Below are positions 7,760 to 9,269 of a DNA stretch of 9,269 bases, one piece after another. The notes beneath the pieces are model-generated. The model made no database searches and was not told where the DNA came from. It saw only the letters and a program-made list of their open reading frames with translations. Origin of the DNA: Ramlibacter sp. (GTDB lineage Bacteria > Pseudomonadota > Gammaproteobacteria > Burkholderiales > Burkholderiaceae); contig JACMQP010000115.1 of assembly GCA_014376915.1 (NCBI GenBank), forward strand, positions 1-9,269, in the 5' to 3' direction. The translations under genes were made by a program, and so were the position numbers. Each line of letters starts with the position of its first letter. Position 1 is the first letter of the stretch.

Positions 7760-9269
7760 CTGCGTGACGATCCATTCGTCGATTACCTTCTCCAGCGTGT
7801 CCAGCGGCAGCGCGCCCTGGTCGATCACGGCGTTGTGGAAGCGCCGCAGGTCGAAGCGCTCGCCCAGGTTCGCCCTGGCCCGGTCGCGCAGCTGGTCGAT
7901 CTTCAGCTTGCCGATCATGTAGCCCAGGGCCTGGCCGGGGATGGAGGTGTAGCGATCCACTTCGGCCGTCACGAAGCCGCGGCCGAAGCCGGTGCGCTCC
8001 ACCATGAAGTCGATCGCCTGCTGCCGCGACCACCCCATGCGGTGGATGCCGGTGTCCACCACCAGCCGGGCGGCCCGGAACGCCTGCCACTGCAGGTGGC
8101 CGAACAGGCTGTAGGGATCGTCGTAGAGCCCGATCTCGCGCCCGAGCGTCTCGGCATACACGGCCCAGCCCTCAACGTAGGCGGTGAAGCCGCCGCCACG
8201 GCGGAATTGCGGCAGTGCCCGCAACTCGGTGGCGCGCGCGATCTGCAGGTGGTGGCCAGGCACGGCTTCATGCGCGGTCAGCGTGGCCATACGCCAGGTC
8301 GGGCGGCTGCGCCAGCCCAGCGCGTTGGCGTTGAAGTAGCCGGCGCGGCTGCCGTCCAGAGCCGGCCCGTTGTAGTACTCGGCGGCGTCAGGTCCCTGGA
8401 AATCGGGCATCGCCCGCACGCCATAGGGCGCGCGCGGCAGTTCGGCGAACAACCGGGGCAACTCCGCGTCGATGCGTTTGGCGATATCGCGGTAGCCGGC
8501 CAGCAGCGTCTCGGGGCTGGCGTGGAAGAACTTCGGATCGGTGTTGAGGTAGTCGATGAACTGCCGAAAGTCGCCGGCGAACTTCGTCTCGCGCATCACC
8601 GCTTCCATTTCGCTGCGCAGCCGCGCCAGTTCGCGCTGGCCGATGGCGTGGATCTCGGCTGGCGACAGGCCGGTGGTGGTCTGGTGGCGCACCACCATGT
8701 CGTACACGCGGTCGCCATCGGGGTAGTTGCGCATCGCGCCATCGGCGGCCGCACGCGGCAGGTACTCGTCGGCAACGAAGGCGCGCAGCTGGCGCATGGC
8801 GGGAACCACGTGACGCCCGATCGCCGCCCGGCCTTGTGCCTGCAGCGCTGCGCGCTCGGCGGCCGGGAGGTCGCTGCCCAGTTTCAGGAACGGCGCGTAA
8901 TACGGCCCGGCCTCGACGTCAGCCGGCAGCTGTTCGTCGATCTGCGCCAGCACCCGGTCGAGCACGTCCCGGGAGGTGACCCATCCGAGCGCCATCCCGC
9001 GCCGCAGGCCGGCGATTTCCTGCTCCATCTGCGCCGGGTAAGCCGCCATCCGGCGCAGCATCTGCTCGACCTGCCGGCGCTCCCATACCGGGCTGGCCTT
9101 GAGCAATTCGGAGAAGTTCGACTGCACGCCGCCCAGCGCGCTCAGGCTGAGGCTGCGATAGCCGGCAAACGCCTGCTCTTCGACCTGGCGCTCCATGCGG
9201 CCGATGAACAGGTCCAGCGACACGCGATCGGTCGCCTCCAGCCGCTCGCGCGGGATCGCCCGGGCCTCG
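7742..9269 (-). CDS. DUF885 family putative metallopeptidase, N-terminus outside window
   Basis: The gene ends at TGA 7744-7742 and runs open to the right edge, so its start is not in the window. A GTG at 9223-9221 could be mistaken for a start, but the frame continues upstream as ARAIPRERLEATDRVSLDLF, and I-P-x-x-x-L-x-x-x-D-R is typical of DUF885 N-terminal regions. About 508 codons are visible of a family usually near 600, so roughly 80-100 residues, probably including any signal peptide, are missing. The motif HEAVPGHHLQ (8272-8243) and, downstream, EGWAVYAE (8173-8150) look like a zinc site: a His-Glu-x4-His variant plus a distal Glu. This supports metallopeptidase-like activity, although most members are uncharacterised. 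Later blocks (YTSIPGQALGYMIGKLKI, FHNAVIDQGALPL) are also family-typical. It is coupled by ATGA to the M16 peptidase gene. Confidence 0.88.
   Translation of the reverse strand, partial: EARAIPRERLEATDRVSLDLFIGRMERQVEEQAFAGYRSLSLSALGGVQSNFSELLKASPVWERRQVEQMLRRMAAYPAQMEQEIAGLRRGMALGWVTSRDVLDRVLAQIDEQLPADVEAGPYYAPFLKLGSDLPAAERAALQAQGRAAIGRHVVPAMRQLRAFVADEYLPRAAADGAMRNYPDGDRVYDMVVRHQTTTGLSPAEIHAIGQRELARLRSEMEAVMRETKFAGDFRQFIDYLNTDPKFFHASPETLLAGYRDIAKRIDAELPRLFAELPRAPYGVRAMPDFQGPDAAEYYNGPALDGSRAGYFNANALGWRSRPTWRMATLTAHEAVPGHHLQIARATELRALPQFRRGGGFTAYVEGWAVYAETLGREIGLYDDPYSLFGHLQWQAFRAARLVVDTGIHRMGWSRQQAIDFMVERTGFGRGFVTAEVDRYTSIPGQALGYMIGKLKIDQLRDRARANLGERFDLRRFHNAVIDQGALPLDTLEKVIDEWIVTQKESGS

Noticed and set aside
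7746..8090. N-terminal extension of the M16 protein by 115 residues
   Set aside because: The extra residues are an out-of-frame reading of the DUF885 gene. The ATG at 7745 has a ribosome site and opens directly onto a signal peptide.
1..9269. Preference for TGA stops near the RF2 gene as a regulatory link
   Set aside because: Most genes here end in TGA, but this is usual in GC-rich genomes and needs no special connection to prfB.

Overview
The window is ordinary chromosomal DNA from a strongly GC-rich bacterium, most likely a betaproteobacterium of the Burkholderiales (Comamonadaceae-like). The basis for that placement is the pepN-fbp pair, a class I fructose-bisphosphatase, near-exclusive G/C at third codon positions, and an RF2 gene that keeps the programmed frameshift. 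The taxonomic placement is inference. I see no CRISPR array, tRNA, rRNA, insertion sequence, phage gene or attachment site, and genes fill almost all of the sequence.

Plus strand, 1-4985: the tail of a Sel1-repeat protein (stop at 111-113), then prfB (release factor 2, read through a +1 frameshift at 251-257), pepN (M1 aminopeptidase N) and fbp (class I fructose-1,6-bisphosphatase). prfB, pepN and fbp are packed tightly. A 13-codon open frame joins the prfB stop to the pepN start with a TGATG overlap at each end. The fbp Shine-Dalgarno sequence overlaps the pepN stop codon. These three genes probably share a transcript, although they serve different tasks: translation termination, cytoplasmic peptide breakdown, and gluconeogenesis or the Calvin cycle.

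Minus strand, 9269 down to 5001: a DUF885 putative metallopeptidase, whose N-terminus lies beyond the window, overlaps by ATGA with a two-domain M16 zinc peptidase that has a signal peptide. These two genes look like a translationally coupled pair of peptidases, at least one of them exported. The two gene blocks converge at 4986-5000. There, a perfect 8-bp hairpin has the stop codons of fbp and the M16 gene as its two outer ends.

I found no new defence, mobile or biosynthetic system. The items most worth checking are the prfB/pepN micro-ORF, the stop-codon hairpin, the slightly altered RF2 frameshift signal and the DUF885-M16 peptidase pair. The long antisense and alternate-frame ORFs are artefacts of GC-rich coding sequence.
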